Shown here: positions 34,504-43,535 of the stretch, in pieces
Numbering within the stretch: the stretch's first letter is position 1
How the letters are laid out: the number at the start of each line of letters is the position of its first letter
Assembly (NCBI GenBank): GCA_019751815.1
Contig: JAIEMW010000004.1
Coordinates: 911,933 to 975,932, forward strand
Length of the DNA: 64,000 nt
Reading direction: 5' to 3'
DNA from: Cyanobacteriota bacterium
Lineage (GTDB): Bacteria; Cyanobacteriota; Vampirovibrionia; Vampirovibrionales; Vampirovibrionaceae
Program-made: the position numbers and the translations under genes
The notes under the pieces: generated by a model
The model's database searches: none
What the model was told of the DNA's origin: nothing
Seen by the model: the letters and a program-made list of their open reading frames with translations, nothing else

Positions 34504-35013
34504 TTACTTTTTTAATGCCGCGATCTGATTGACGGTATTAAAAAGATCAGTAAATGAGGTCAGCAAACTGGAATAGACAGAATCCTGCTGAGAGGTGTTG
34601 AGGAGGTCTGTCAGCGAATTGTGGGTCGCTTGGTTTGTCGTTGTATTTCGAGCAGCTGGGGTCGCCACATTTTGTGAATTGAGAGGCGTGCTTAATAGGC
34701 TGAAATCAAATCCGCTAAACATTTGGCTGAGTGGGGAGAATGTATTGCTCGTGAACGCATTCCCGAAAGGCTGGTTCCCAATCAATTCGGAATCAGCAGT
34801 GTCTGAAGTGTTGGTGAAAAAGGAAGGTAAAAAGTTGCTGGAAAATAAGGGGCTTGAAAAAATCTGATTGAGCCCTGATCCTTGATTGCCTTCTGCCAAG
34901 GTGTCATCCCATGAACTTGAACTCGAATCCATTAAAGTAAAATCCATGTCCAAGGGGTTGCGGCTTTGCCATGGGGAGAATAATTGATAATTACTAAAGA
35001 GAAGGGGATTCAT
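34504..35013 (-). CDS. Ser/Asn/Thr/Phe-rich protein, unknown
   Basis: 169 residues, no cysteine, rich in Ser, Asn, Thr, Leu and Phe, with low-complexity runs (MDSSSSSWDD) and several GFDFSLLSTPLN-like segments. No signal peptide or membrane span. The C-terminus (LLTSFTDLFNTVNQIAALKK) resembles the C-terminus of the next upstream gene (LLSDYSTLLGTINTLGKVN). Convergent with metH, 12 bp apart. Function unknown; it could be exported or a surface/structural protein. Confidence 0.6.
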   Translation of the reverse strand: MNPLLFSNYQLFSPWQSRNPLDMDFTLMDSSSSSWDDTLAEGNQGSGLNQIFSSPLFSSNFLPSFFTNTSDTADSELIGNQPFGNAFTSNTFSPLSQMFSGFDFSLLSTPLNSQNVATPAARNTTTNQATHNSLTDLLNTSQQDSVYSSLLTSFTDLFNTVNQIAALKK

Positions 35014-35173
35014 CGTTGTGGTTCATTTCTGTATGCTTGCAGTGGGAGTTTGGGATTTGGAACTTCATTTGGAAAGGGAATAATATATTTTAATTAAATA
35101 AAAACATTTTGTTGAAAATAATTGCCTTTTAATAAAGATTGATAATACCTGTTTTCAGTACTTTCTGAGAGTG

Positions 35174-36166
35174 TTAGTTGACTTTCCCCAGGGTATTAAT
35201 GGTACCCAACAGGGTCGAGTAGTCGCTGAGTAAGGTATTGTTGTTGCCAAAGGTGTCTACCAGGTTAAAACCTCTGGCTGCAGTATTGGGTGTATCTAAG
35301 CCTGGGATAGGACCAGTAAGGTTGTAGCCACCAATATTTAAGGCTCCCGGTGATGACCCCTCGAGCAGTGCACGAGATAGCCCTAATTGTGCGGACAGTA
35401 AACCGTCCAAAGAACCGGTATTGGCGGTTGTATTTAAATCCTTTTGAAGGTCTTGCTGTTGTTTTTCCAGTGCGGTTAAAGAAGAGCTGAATGGACCGTC
35501 ATTGGTTTTGTTCAAACCAAGCAGTTGTGCCAACCAACTATTGCCCAGTAAGCCTGCTAAGCCCGTTGGTTTTGGCTTGCTTTCAATACCCGCTTTTTTC
35601 AGCGCCTCTTGAATATATTTATTGGCTTCATCAATTTTCTTGTTATCGGTTAATTTACCGAAATCACCGTATTTTTTCTGAGCGTCGCCCAAAATTTTAT
35701 TTAATTCACCCAGTTGTTTATCGGATTTCACCAAATCTTTATTGGCAAACACCCCGGCTTTATTGGCCGCAGCCAGAGAATCAACGGTGATATTGCCTTG
35801 CAAATTGGAGACCGCATTCAGTTGCGTAGAAATGGTCCGGTTTTTTTCTAATGCGGCCTGTTGTTTTTTATCCAGAGGGGCGGCCGTAAAATTTTGTGCC
35901 CCCAGGGGATTTAATAAATTGCTGACCACATCGACACCAGGAAATGCATTAATCGTATTGGCTGTTGGTGCTGCCTGTCTAGCAGCTGGTGCTATCGCAT
36001 TACTGGTGATGGCTTGATTAACCAACTGATTGGGGCTCTCTACAGCTTTACCAGTTGAAGCACTTAAAAAATTATTACTGCCATTTAAAACGGCTTGAGC
36101 TCCGGCCGACAAGCCAGGTGTGGCTGCCAGATTCGCCAATTGAGCTGTTCCATTGGTGTTAGCCAT
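35174..36166 (-). CDS. Asn/Ala/Leu-rich protein, unknown
   Basis: 330 residues, no cysteine, rich in Asn, Ala, Leu, Gly and Thr. A Lys/Asp-rich helical middle (LEKNRTISTQLNAVSNLQ; LNKILGDAQKKYGDF) separates two low-complexity ends. It lacks a signal peptide. Its C-terminal 25 residues share spacing and hydrophobic pattern with the neighbour at 34504. The composition resembles extracellular or filament-associated proteins exported without a Sec signal, which is speculation. The 198 bp upstream (36167-36364) hold no gene. Confidence 0.6.
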   Translation of the reverse strand: MANTNGTAQLANLAATPGLSAGAQAVLNGSNNFLSASTGKAVESPNQLVNQAITSNAIAPAARQAAPTANTINAFPGVDVVSNLLNPLGAQNFTAAPLDKKQQAALEKNRTISTQLNAVSNLQGNITVDSLAAANKAGVFANKDLVKSDKQLGELNKILGDAQKKYGDFGKLTDNKKIDEANKYIQEALKKAGIESKPKPTGLAGLLGNSWLAQLLGLNKTNDGPFSSSLTALEKQQQDLQKDLNTTANTGSLDGLLSAQLGLSRALLEGSSPGALNIGGYNLTGPIPGLDTPNTAARGFNLVDTFGNNNTLLSDYSTLLGTINTLGKVN

Positions 36167-36364
36167 GGGACTACCGTCTTTCCTCTATATCTCTCTGCTT
36201 CCAATAGACATTTGCTTTGTTCCGCCACAAGTCACGTTGGCGGTGTCAATCGGGGGATAAACTAAAATTAACTGTATAAAAATAAAAACAGTTTATTAGA
36301 CTGAATTGATCAGTCACCCTGTGCTAGTAATAAAACGTTACAATTTGGCTCGCTCAATACGGGA

Positions 36365-39136
36365 TTATTTAACAGCGGCTGTATTACTTTCAGGAGCAGT
36401 CGCAGGAGTATTTGGGGCTGGAGTAATTGGAGTAGGGGTTGTCAGTGAATCTGTAGAACGAGAATTTTCTCGCAGATCCCTCATTGCGATAGATGTGAGC
36501 GTGTAATTCAGCATGCGGTTGAGCCGTTCTAGATACTGCTTAAAATATTGCACGCGAAAGGGGTGAGTGGCATCCTCGCGCTTTAACCAGTCGAGGGTTT
36601 TTTGATTGAGGACCCAGAATTGATTTTGTAACGCTCTCATCGCCTCTATGGATTGTGTTTGCATAGAAAGTGATTGAATTTGGGTACTCAGCCCTTGTGC
36701 GGTTTGTTGAAGCACTTGAATATCACTGGGTTTCATCTGGGTCATCTCGCCTTGTAAAATCATCAAGTTCAGCTGGTGTTGGAATTCATCGGTGAGCTGT
36801 GCCAAGCCGGTGAGTGGCTCATGATGTGGAGCGGAGGCGGGTTTCACTTTATAGGGACCCTGCTTTAACGCACGGAGTTTATCGTCGTCCAGATGGGCCA
36901 TCGCAAACATGGTGCTGCCCATCCCGCCGTTCTCGCGAATAATTTCCAAATGTCCCAATAGATCCGTCGGGTCCAGTTTAAAGAGAGCAATACCAGGGTA
37001 AATCAGAATTTTTTGCTTGCTGGCGTGGGTGACGTAATTAATTAACCGCTTAAATTCTTTTTTAGATGCGGTGTAGGTCATGGGGCTCAACGTGTCTATC
37101 CATCCGTTATCTGCCCACGTTTCCCAGTCCTGTTGAATGGCAAAGAGCCGTTGGGTTCTCGACATCGGAAAGACCGCACCAGACAATTTAAGATTGGGGT
37201 TAATGGCTTTTAGGGTACTCGAAACCTCTTTGACAAAGGTATTGACCTGGTAGGCCTTCCAGGCAATCCAGGTTTTTAAGACCCCTTCTCCGCTGTTGGG
37301 CGAGAGCCCGGTGTCTTCGCGAAACCGGGCTTGTCCCACGGATTCGTACCCCACTTGAGAATAAGAGCGCTGGAAGGGATAGCGAATGTAGTCCAGCTGA
37401 AGTCCGTCTACCTTATAAGTGCGAACGATTTCAGAGAACAATTCTTTGAGAAAAGCTCTGGCCTTTGGGCTGGCGGGGCTAAGCCAGTATTCATCTTGTC
37501 CGTCAGGTACCAGTCTACCGCTGGCAGAGCGGATGGCCTCAGACATCAGATCTCGGTCTTTCAGAATAGGGCCGGGATAGGAGTCGGGTTGTCCTATCAC
37601 CCGGTTGTGTTTGATATTGCCCACGGCAAAAGTCCAAACCCACGCATGGACTTCCATTCCTAGTTTATGGCCCTCTTCTACTGCAACAGCCAGTGGGTCC
37701 CAGCCAGTAATGAGCGGGTTCTGCGGCAGCAGTTTGCTGGGATAGATTGGAAAGCCCGCATTGACAGTCTCAAAATACACCAGATTAATGCCGCTCTGCT
37801 GGAGTTTTCTAAGCAGGTTTCTCAGTCCTTCGGGCCCGCCTGTGGCGACGATACTCGATCGGTCCAGCCAAAGACCACGCCCCTCGATACGGTAAGAGGG
37901 ACTGGTGAGAATAACCGCTTTTTGCAGGAGCTGCTTGGCCTGATCAAAGGCGCTGATCCCTTTATTGAGTTCACCGTTTAAAAAGGCAGATTCAAACTGA
38001 GCTGTCTCAATGCGGGATTCAACCAGGAGTTGCTGAGCTTCTTTAACAGGCATACCCAAAGACAGCTGTAAAGAAGAATCAATCGCGTCTGTGACCCACC
38101 GCTTGTATGTATCTAGGGTTTTGATATTTTTGTTGTACGTCGCTAAATCCAGCCCAGACGGAGTTAACTGGTTTTCCACAATCCATGGATCCGCGCTATC
38201 GGGGACTGGGGCTGCGCTGTCAGGCAGCGGAGGTTCTCGAAATTCCTCCCGTTCGCTAAAGGCTTTTGGCAGGGCCGCTTCTGCAACGGGAATCGCTTCT
38301 ACTGCGGCAGGCTTATTGGAATTATTTGAGACCACAGGTGGTTTTTCAGAAGCCTCATTGGTCAAAGCGTGCTGACTGCTCAGTGCCAAGGTTAAAGCGT
38401 TTATGTTGGTTTCTGGTGAGAGCTCTGCGCCCCAACGCCAGTTAAAGAAATAGCCGACAGGGGTTTGAATAATTGCGGGTAAGGCAAGAGCGGATTTTTC
38501 TCCTGATGCGGGGGTAAAAAATAGGGTGGTTTTGGCGGTTTTGCCGGCAACTGGCATCACCATTTCCTGACCCGGCTCTAAGGACTCCGAGCCACTGGCC
38601 AAAGAGCCAGTTGTATTGGGCCATTTGATTTGAATCGTCTGCGTCAACGCTAGACTTCCTGTCAGCGTAATATCCATCCATTGCAGGACGGGAAAGCTGG
38701 CCTGAGGGTCTAAACTGTGATGGGCTGGAAACAGAAGCACACGCCCCTTGTTTTGATGAATAAATTTGTCCACGAGACCCAGTTGTAGGGGGCTACTGGT
38801 ATTGGTGAGAGGAATTAAAAGAGTCCCGCGCGCAGTTTGGAGCTTATCTGAATCCTCTGGAATCACATCGTAGGCAACACCGGCCTGCTGCAACAGCGTT
38901 TCAATGGATTGTAAATACCAGTCTGAAAGGACTTTGACTCGTAAAATATGAACAGAGTTTTTGACATCTTTGACATCATTGATGATGATGTTGTTGTTGT
39001 TCGGGGTTTCCGCAAAGCTGCTTACATTCACATGCAGCATCAAAAACAGCATTGCTAAGACAGTCAAAGGGCGCAAAAAGAACGATAAACCCTTTAAAAA
39101 AAGACTTTTTTTGAGCTGAAACAGTTGTTTTTTCAT
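36365..39136 (-). CDS. Family-10-like glycoside hydrolase (GHL10/YngK type), secreted
   Basis: About 923 residues. A signal peptide starts at Met (39136): basic KKQLFQLKKSLFLKG then a hydrophobic core FFLRPLTVLAMLFLMLHVNVSS. An N-terminal receiver-like alpha/beta region is followed by a Pro/Ala/Ser linker. The GHL10 barrel comes next (GRGLWLDRSSIVATGGPEG near 425, MEVHAWVWTFAVGN near 495, KVDGLQLDYIRYPF near 590, SPMTYTASKKEFK near 680). The C-terminus is Gln-rich helices and a Thr/Pro tail. Related proteins are widespread in cyanobacteria and Bacillus and are thought to act on cell-wall or exopolysaccharide glycans. An upstream start at 39199 is possible but lacks a ribosome site. Confidence 0.88.
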   Translation of the reverse strand: MKKQLFQLKKSLFLKGLSFFLRPLTVLAMLFLMLHVNVSSFAETPNNNNIIINDVKDVKNSVHILRVKVLSDWYLQSIETLLQQAGVAYDVIPEDSDKLQTARGTLLIPLTNTSSPLQLGLVDKFIHQNKGRVLLFPAHHSLDPQASFPVLQWMDITLTGSLALTQTIQIKWPNTTGSLASGSESLEPGQEMVMPVAGKTAKTTLFFTPASGEKSALALPAIIQTPVGYFFNWRWGAELSPETNINALTLALSSQHALTNEASEKPPVVSNNSNKPAAVEAIPVAEAALPKAFSEREEFREPPLPDSAAPVPDSADPWIVENQLTPSGLDLATYNKNIKTLDTYKRWVTDAIDSSLQLSLGMPVKEAQQLLVESRIETAQFESAFLNGELNKGISAFDQAKQLLQKAVILTSPSYRIEGRGLWLDRSSIVATGGPEGLRNLLRKLQQSGINLVYFETVNAGFPIYPSKLLPQNPLITGWDPLAVAVEEGHKLGMEVHAWVWTFAVGNIKHNRVIGQPDSYPGPILKDRDLMSEAIRSASGRLVPDGQDEYWLSPASPKARAFLKELFSEIVRTYKVDGLQLDYIRYPFQRSYSQVGYESVGQARFREDTGLSPNSGEGVLKTWIAWKAYQVNTFVKEVSSTLKAINPNLKLSGAVFPMSRTQRLFAIQQDWETWADNGWIDTLSPMTYTASKKEFKRLINYVTHASKQKILIYPGIALFKLDPTDLLGHLEIIRENGGMGSTMFAMAHLDDDKLRALKQGPYKVKPASAPHHEPLTGLAQLTDEFQHQLNLMILQGEMTQMKPSDIQVLQQTAQGLSTQIQSLSMQTQSIEAMRALQNQFWVLNQKTLDWLKREDATHPFRVQYFKQYLERLNRMLNYTLTSIAMRDLRENSRSTDSLTTPTPITPAPNTPATAPESNTAAVK

Positions 39137-39213
39137 TACAGTATCCGTTACAATAATAGTACGATAAGCCGCCCACAAGAGTTTCTTGGGAATATTCATG
39201 CTTGGAAATGTTT

Positions 39214-39909
39214 ATGTCTGAAGACGATATTATCCGTATTGTAAAAGAAAAAAGCAGCGCAACCCAGGATCGATTGGATGCCATTTTATTAATGGCCAGT
39301 CAATACCTCCCGGTTTACTTTGATGTCCTGGAAGACATCTTAAATGATCACGAAGATAAGCCAGATATCCGGAGTGCAGTCGCTCTGGCTCTGGGAAAAA
39401 TTGGTCGCTCTAAATTTTCGCCCCCAGAAAAAACACTGGAAGTATTGAAACCACACGCTTTTGATGAAGATGTGACGGTGAAAAATTATGTGATACAGGC
39501 CTTGGGAATGTTGGGGACCTCTGATGCAGCGCCTATCTTGATTGATGCCTTAAAAGATAAAAGTAATATTGTATTTGCCAGTGCGGCAGAAGCCTTGGGT
39601 AGGCTTGGAGAACCCGTTGGGCCCTATTTGACTGACTTGGTAGTAACTGGAGCTGATGATGCCCGCTGTGTTGCTGCTTGGCAGCTGGGGGAAATACGAT
39701 ACAGAGGCGCCGTAAACACCTTGGCAAATGTGGTAAAAGAGGATGAAAACATTGAGGTGAAGGCGCTGGCGATTTGGGCACTGGGGCAAATTGGTGTGGG
39801 GACTCCAGAAGTAATGTCGGTACTCAACTGGGCCAGAGTGCAAGAGGATCCTGACATTCGCCTTAGGGCAGAACCGGCTATCAAAAAGATTGTGCGCCAC
39901 TCTAATTAA
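39214..39909 (+). CDS. HEAT-repeat (PBS lyase-type) protein
   Basis: About 231 residues made of HEAT-like repeats: IRSAVALALGKIGRSKF, VKNYVIQALGMLGTSDAAP, VFASAAEALGRLGEP, ARCVAAWQLGEIRYRG and VKALAIWALGQIGVG. Such solenoids serve as protein-binding scaffolds; in cyanobacteria some are bilin lyases, but no catalytic residues can be claimed. ATG 39214 is used; TTG 39202 and ATG 39208 are in frame. It diverges from the glycoside hydrolase and precedes cinA by 30 bp. Confidence 0.85.
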   Translation: MSEDDIIRIVKEKSSATQDRLDAILLMASQYLPVYFDVLEDILNDHEDKPDIRSAVALALGKIGRSKFSPPEKTLEVLKPHAFDEDVTVKNYVIQALGMLGTSDAAPILIDALKDKSNIVFASAAEALGRLGEPVGPYLTDLVVTGADDARCVAAWQLGEIRYRGAVNTLANVVKEDENIEVKALAIWALGQIGVGTPEVMSVLNWARVQEDPDIRLRAEPAIKKIVRHSN

Positions 39910-39939
39910 GTTACTCTCGGCTTATGATACATTGAGTGC

Positions 39940-41262
39940 ATGCAAGCAGAAATTATTGCGGTTGGAACAGAGTTACTGCTGGGAGAAGTGGTCAATACCA
40001 ATGCGGCCTGGATCTCTCAGGAGTTGGCGTCCCTGGGCGTCAATGTCCGAATTCATGTGACAGTGGGGGATAATCCTGCGCGGATTCAACAAGTAATAGC
40101 GCAAGCCTTGGAACGTTCCAATATCTTGATTTTTACGGGCGGGCTGGGGCCAACCGATGATGATTTAACCGTTGCCACCATTGCTGATTACTTTAAAACT
40201 CCCTTAGCCGCTGATCCTGAATCTGAAGAGACGATTCGGTCGTACTTTATTGCCCGCGGTATGCCGATGTCGAAAAGTAATATCAAACAAGCCCTCAAGC
40301 CCGTTGGGGCGGATACCATTAAAAACCCAGTCGGAACGGCCCCGGGGATATTATGGGATGTTTCTGATAAAGTCGGTAAACCTGCGGTGATTGCCACGTT
40401 CCCCGGTGTTCCCAAAGAGTTGTATGCGATGTGGCCCTCCATTACAGAAACCCTCCGAGGCTTCTATACCCAGCACGGAGAAAATCCAGAGGGCATTTAT
40501 TCTTCTTTCTTGCACTTCTTTGGGATTGGGGAATCCAAGCTGGGCGAATTATTGCGTGATCTCATGCAGGCAGAAAGCCCAACAGTTGCCCCATATGTGG
40601 GTCAAGCGGTGGTTAAAATTCGTCTGGCTGCAAAGGCACCAACACGAGAAGAGGCCCTTGCTGTGATTGAACCGGTGAAGCAAGAGGTGATTCGCCGAGC
40701 AGAACCCTATTACTTTGGCGAAGGGGAGATGACTCTGGAAAAATCTGTTGCTGCTATTCTTACGGAGAATCATTGGTCCGTGTCAACCGCAGAATCCTGC
40801 ACAGGCGGACTACTCAGCAGTCGCTTAACCGATGTGCCTGGCAGCTCTCAATACACACACCTCAATTTGGTGACTTATAGTAATGCCGAAAAACACAGAC
40901 AGCTCGGCGTCCCTCTTGACCTCTTGGAAACCTTCGGTGCGGTGAGCCCTGAGGTGGCCAATGCGATGGTGTTGGGATTGAAAGAGCGAACGCAATCCGA
41001 TGTGGCAATTGCTTTGACCGGTATCGCGGGTCCGGATGGGGGAACTGAGACCAAACCAGTGGGCCTTGTCTATATTGGTATGATCGCCCCAGGGATGACG
41101 GATCCCATTGTTAAAAAAGTATTGGTGAATCCGCGTTACGGGCGAGTGGATATTAAATATTGGTTTACGCAATATGCCCTGCATTATCTGCGCCATGCTC
41201 TTTTGGGGCGGCTAGAGCCCGATCAATCAGAGGCGAATTTACAGTTAGGAAAAACTTCCTAG
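39940..41262 (+). CDS. cinA: CinA: NMN deamidase / ADP-ribose pyrophosphatase family
   Basis: 440 residues. The N-terminal MoCF domain starts MQAEIIAVGTELLLGEVVNT and contains FTGGLGPTDDDLTVATIAD near 66. A linker/KH-like domain follows. The C-terminal amidase domain (from about 265) has the catalytic region WSVSTAESCTGGLLSSRLTD near 277 and ALTGIAGPDGGTETKPVGLV near 352. CinA recycles pyridine nucleotides and in some bacteria is linked to competence. Length and motifs are full. Confidence 0.96.
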   Translation: MQAEIIAVGTELLLGEVVNTNAAWISQELASLGVNVRIHVTVGDNPARIQQVIAQALERSNILIFTGGLGPTDDDLTVATIADYFKTPLAADPESEETIRSYFIARGMPMSKSNIKQALKPVGADTIKNPVGTAPGILWDVSDKVGKPAVIATFPGVPKELYAMWPSITETLRGFYTQHGENPEGIYSSFLHFFGIGESKLGELLRDLMQAESPTVAPYVGQAVVKIRLAAKAPTREEALAVIEPVKQEVIRRAEPYYFGEGEMTLEKSVAAILTENHWSVSTAESCTGGLLSSRLTDVPGSSQYTHLNLVTYSNAEKHRQLGVPLDLLETFGAVSPEVANAMVLGLKERTQSDVAIALTGIAGPDGGTETKPVGLVYIGMIAPGMTDPIVKKVLVNPRYGRVDIKYWFTQYALHYLRHALLGRLEPDQSEANLQLGKTS

Positions 41263-41386
41263 CACAAAAATTCTTCAGTGGTTTTTATAGTGATGTAGCG
41301 TGGATTACCGCGTTATCTTCTCTCAATGAATGAAGTCTCAATAAATTCAATTCACCACACACATAAATAAGAATGGAGATATTCCC

Positions 41387-41701
41387 ATGCAGATGGTCTC
41401 CCCTGCATTGGCTTCGGCCCGTGCCTATACACCGCAAAGCGGAAAAAACGGAAACACAGCAAAGGCTGAAAATGGCTGTGGAGTCTGCTTCGGTGCTTGT
41501 ACCCCCAGTAATCACGGACAACTCAAGAGCAATCCTAATCAGCCAAAGTTCGGCTTTGAGCCAATTACCATGGCCGGCATTGGCTGTGGTGGCTGCTTAG
41601 CGGTTTTAGGCTGCCTGGTGGGAATTCCCTTGCTGGCGATTAAATTGGTTGCCAACGGGGTGAAAAGCCTCAATCCTTTTCACGGCAAGGAAGCGGCCTG
41701 A
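41387..41701 (+). CDS. Small Cys/Gly-rich protein with one membrane segment
   Basis: 104 residues. Cysteines cluster as GCGVCFGAC near 30-38 and GIGCGGCLAVLGC near 64-76, the second leading into a hydrophobic stretch (LAVLGCLVGIPLLAIKLVANG) that could span a membrane. The spacing resembles neither a zinc ribbon nor a ferredoxin. It precedes the YidD-domain gene by 52 bp on the same strand. No ribosome site stronger than GGAGA (near 41372) is seen. Function unknown. Confidence 0.6.
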   Translation: MQMVSPALASARAYTPQSGKNGNTAKAENGCGVCFGACTPSNHGQLKSNPNQPKFGFEPITMAGIGCGGCLAVLGCLVGIPLLAIKLVANGVKSLNPFHGKEAA

Positions 41702-41753
41702 TAAGGCAATGCTCAAACACGGATCATTAAAATAAACCTTCAGGGGACTATTT

Positions 41754-42251
41754 ATGGCAATGGCCATGGCTTCAATCTCACGACCTCAAGGGGCTTTCCC
41801 CTATGGTCTTAGTCGAAATGTTACCGCATTAAGACCGGCCGTAATTACGTTTGGCTGCAAAGATGAAGCAAGTGCTAATCCAGGTGCTAATTCAGAAAAT
41901 AATTTTGTCGATCCCAATCAGCTAAAATACATTCCTGGCAAAATTTATTCCCCCTCGGGAAAGTTATCCTGGGGACAGCGCCTGTGTACTCAAATGATTC
42001 TTTGGTATCACGGCCAAACTCGCAATAAGCCCGACTCTCTGGGGAAAAAAATCAGCGGGATGTGCCCCTTTCCCAAATGGGGGCAACTCAGCTGTTCAGA
42101 ATATATGCTGATTGCTATTCAGCGCCTGGGTGTTGTGAGCGGTATTTGGACAGGGGTGAAGCGGTTGCTTCGTTGTAATCCCTATACAGCTCTCAGCAAA
42201 ACGCCGCGGCCAGATCCGAAATGGCCAGATCCCAAAAGGGTAGTTGCATAG
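41754..42251 (+). CDS. Divergent YidD-domain protein
   Basis: 165 residues. The C-terminal part LSCSEYMLIAIQRLGVVSGI, WTGVKRLLRCNPY and the closing DPKWPDP follow the YidD pattern (CSxYxxxAIxxxGxxxGxxxxxKRLLRCxP). YidD helps YidC insert proteins into the inner membrane. Normal YidD is about 70-90 residues; this one has about 95 extra N-terminal residues with VITFGCKDE near 30 and an unusual CPFPKWGQLSCSEY in place of CRFxPSCSxY. It is not beside rnpA/yidC, so it is probably a specialised paralogue. Confidence 0.7.
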   Translation: MAMAMASISRPQGAFPYGLSRNVTALRPAVITFGCKDEASANPGANSENNFVDPNQLKYIPGKIYSPSGKLSWGQRLCTQMILWYHGQTRNKPDSLGKKISGMCPFPKWGQLSCSEYMLIAIQRLGVVSGIWTGVKRLLRCNPYTALSKTPRPDPKWPDPKRVVA

Positions 42252-42277
42252 CAGTTGAGCTGTGATGATTAAATTCG

Positions 42278-43174
42278 CTACTTAATCCGGACAACCGTGG
42301 TGTTTTTCCGGGTTTTGGTGCGTCCAAGCTCTGTGTTGAGGGCAATAATCCGTTTTTTCACATATTCGGCGCTGTTGATGGTGGTGTTGAGATCCAGCAG
42401 CCGGTGATAGACGTCAAGGGCTTTCTTTTTCTCACCAGATTTATCCAAGGTCAGTCCGAGACCCAAATAGCCTCGCGAAAAATCGGGTGCCCTTTCAATT
42501 AAATTCTCAAAGGTTTCTTTGGCTTGGGTAAACAAACCACTGCGCAGATAGATACTGCCCAAGTTATTGTAAGCAGGCAAGAACCCAGGGTCTTGGGCAA
42601 TAATCTCTTGGTACAATTTGGTGGCGTAAGTGATGTCTTGATTGAGCTCTACCACCAAGGCCAGACTGAATTTCGCCTCTAAAAACTGTGGATCCAGTTT
42701 GAGGGCCCGTTCGTAGTGACGAATGGAAGGAGCCAGTTGGCCGGCTTCGTTATAGCTTTTTGCCAGCTCCAAATGGACTTCTTTGTCAAAGGGAGTGCTG
42801 CTGAGGGCGGACTTAAAATGTTCAATGGCTTGGTGATAGATGCCTTTTCTGCGGAGGCATTTGCCCATACCGACATGGGCCTCTGTCATATCTTCACGCA
42901 GTGTGAGGGCTTCCTCATAATGGGCCATGGCGGCGTCCACGTCCTCTTGGTAGCGAAGAGAGTCACCGGTAATTAATAGCTCATAGGCTTTACCGTATTT
43001 GGCCAGCATCGGGTGTTTCACCTCGGTGGCCAGCCCTCCGGTAAATTTATTGAGGGCATTGAGAAGCTTGGAGGAATATGAAAGCCTGTTTTGAGAGCCA
43101 GGCGCCTCTAAGGTCGCAATTTTTGTGTTGGCAGCAGGTGAACTGCTAGAGGGATGCTCGCTGGAGCTCATCAT
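42278..43174 (-). CDS. TPR-repeat protein
   Basis: 298 residues with about six tetratricopeptide repeats from residue 57 on (for example MAHYEEALTLREDMTEAHVG, HQAIEHFKSALSSTPFDKEV, SIRHYERALKLDPQFLEAKF, YNNLGSIYLRSGLFTQAKET). The first 50 residues are Ser/Pro-rich and disordered-looking. No signal peptide or membrane span. TPR proteins act as interaction scaffolds; the partner is unknown. Confidence 0.85.
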   Translation of the reverse strand: MMSSSEHPSSSSPAANTKIATLEAPGSQNRLSYSSKLLNALNKFTGGLATEVKHPMLAKYGKAYELLITGDSLRYQEDVDAAMAHYEEALTLREDMTEAHVGMGKCLRRKGIYHQAIEHFKSALSSTPFDKEVHLELAKSYNEAGQLAPSIRHYERALKLDPQFLEAKFSLALVVELNQDITYATKLYQEIIAQDPGFLPAYNNLGSIYLRSGLFTQAKETFENLIERAPDFSRGYLGLGLTLDKSGEKKKALDVYHRLLDLNTTINSAEYVKKRIIALNTELGRTKTRKNTTVVRIK

Positions 43175-43535
43175 AAGATAGATATCCCGTTCGTTACTGA
43201 CGTGACCAATGAACCGACAAAATTAGATCTCGTTATAAATAGATCTCGTAGAGATTTCCGACTATAGAGAGTTCTCGAAATAGAGAGCTTGTTTTATCCC
43301 TGGGGCCACACGCGCTTAAGGCAAAAATAACTCGCTATCCACATGTTTCATTCTAGGAGATGGTGAGACCCGGGGAATCGACCATCTGGTGGATAGGATC
43401 TTGACCAGTGGATGCAACTCTATGGATTGGTTATAAAGGATTCGTTTTTAGTGCAGACTTTCTGTTTGCAAGCTCTTTGCGGCATAATGGGTCCACCCCC
43501 TTTTTTTCCCTCACTGACAGGATAACCCTTACGCG
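43175..43535. other. Intergenic region between TPR gene and uvrA
   Basis: 361 bp between divergent genes. TAGATCTCGT is repeated at 43224-43233 and 43240-43249 near the TPR start and might bind a regulator. A CATAAT at about 43482 may be the uvrA -10. I see no LexA-type box that I can support. Confidence 0.4.
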
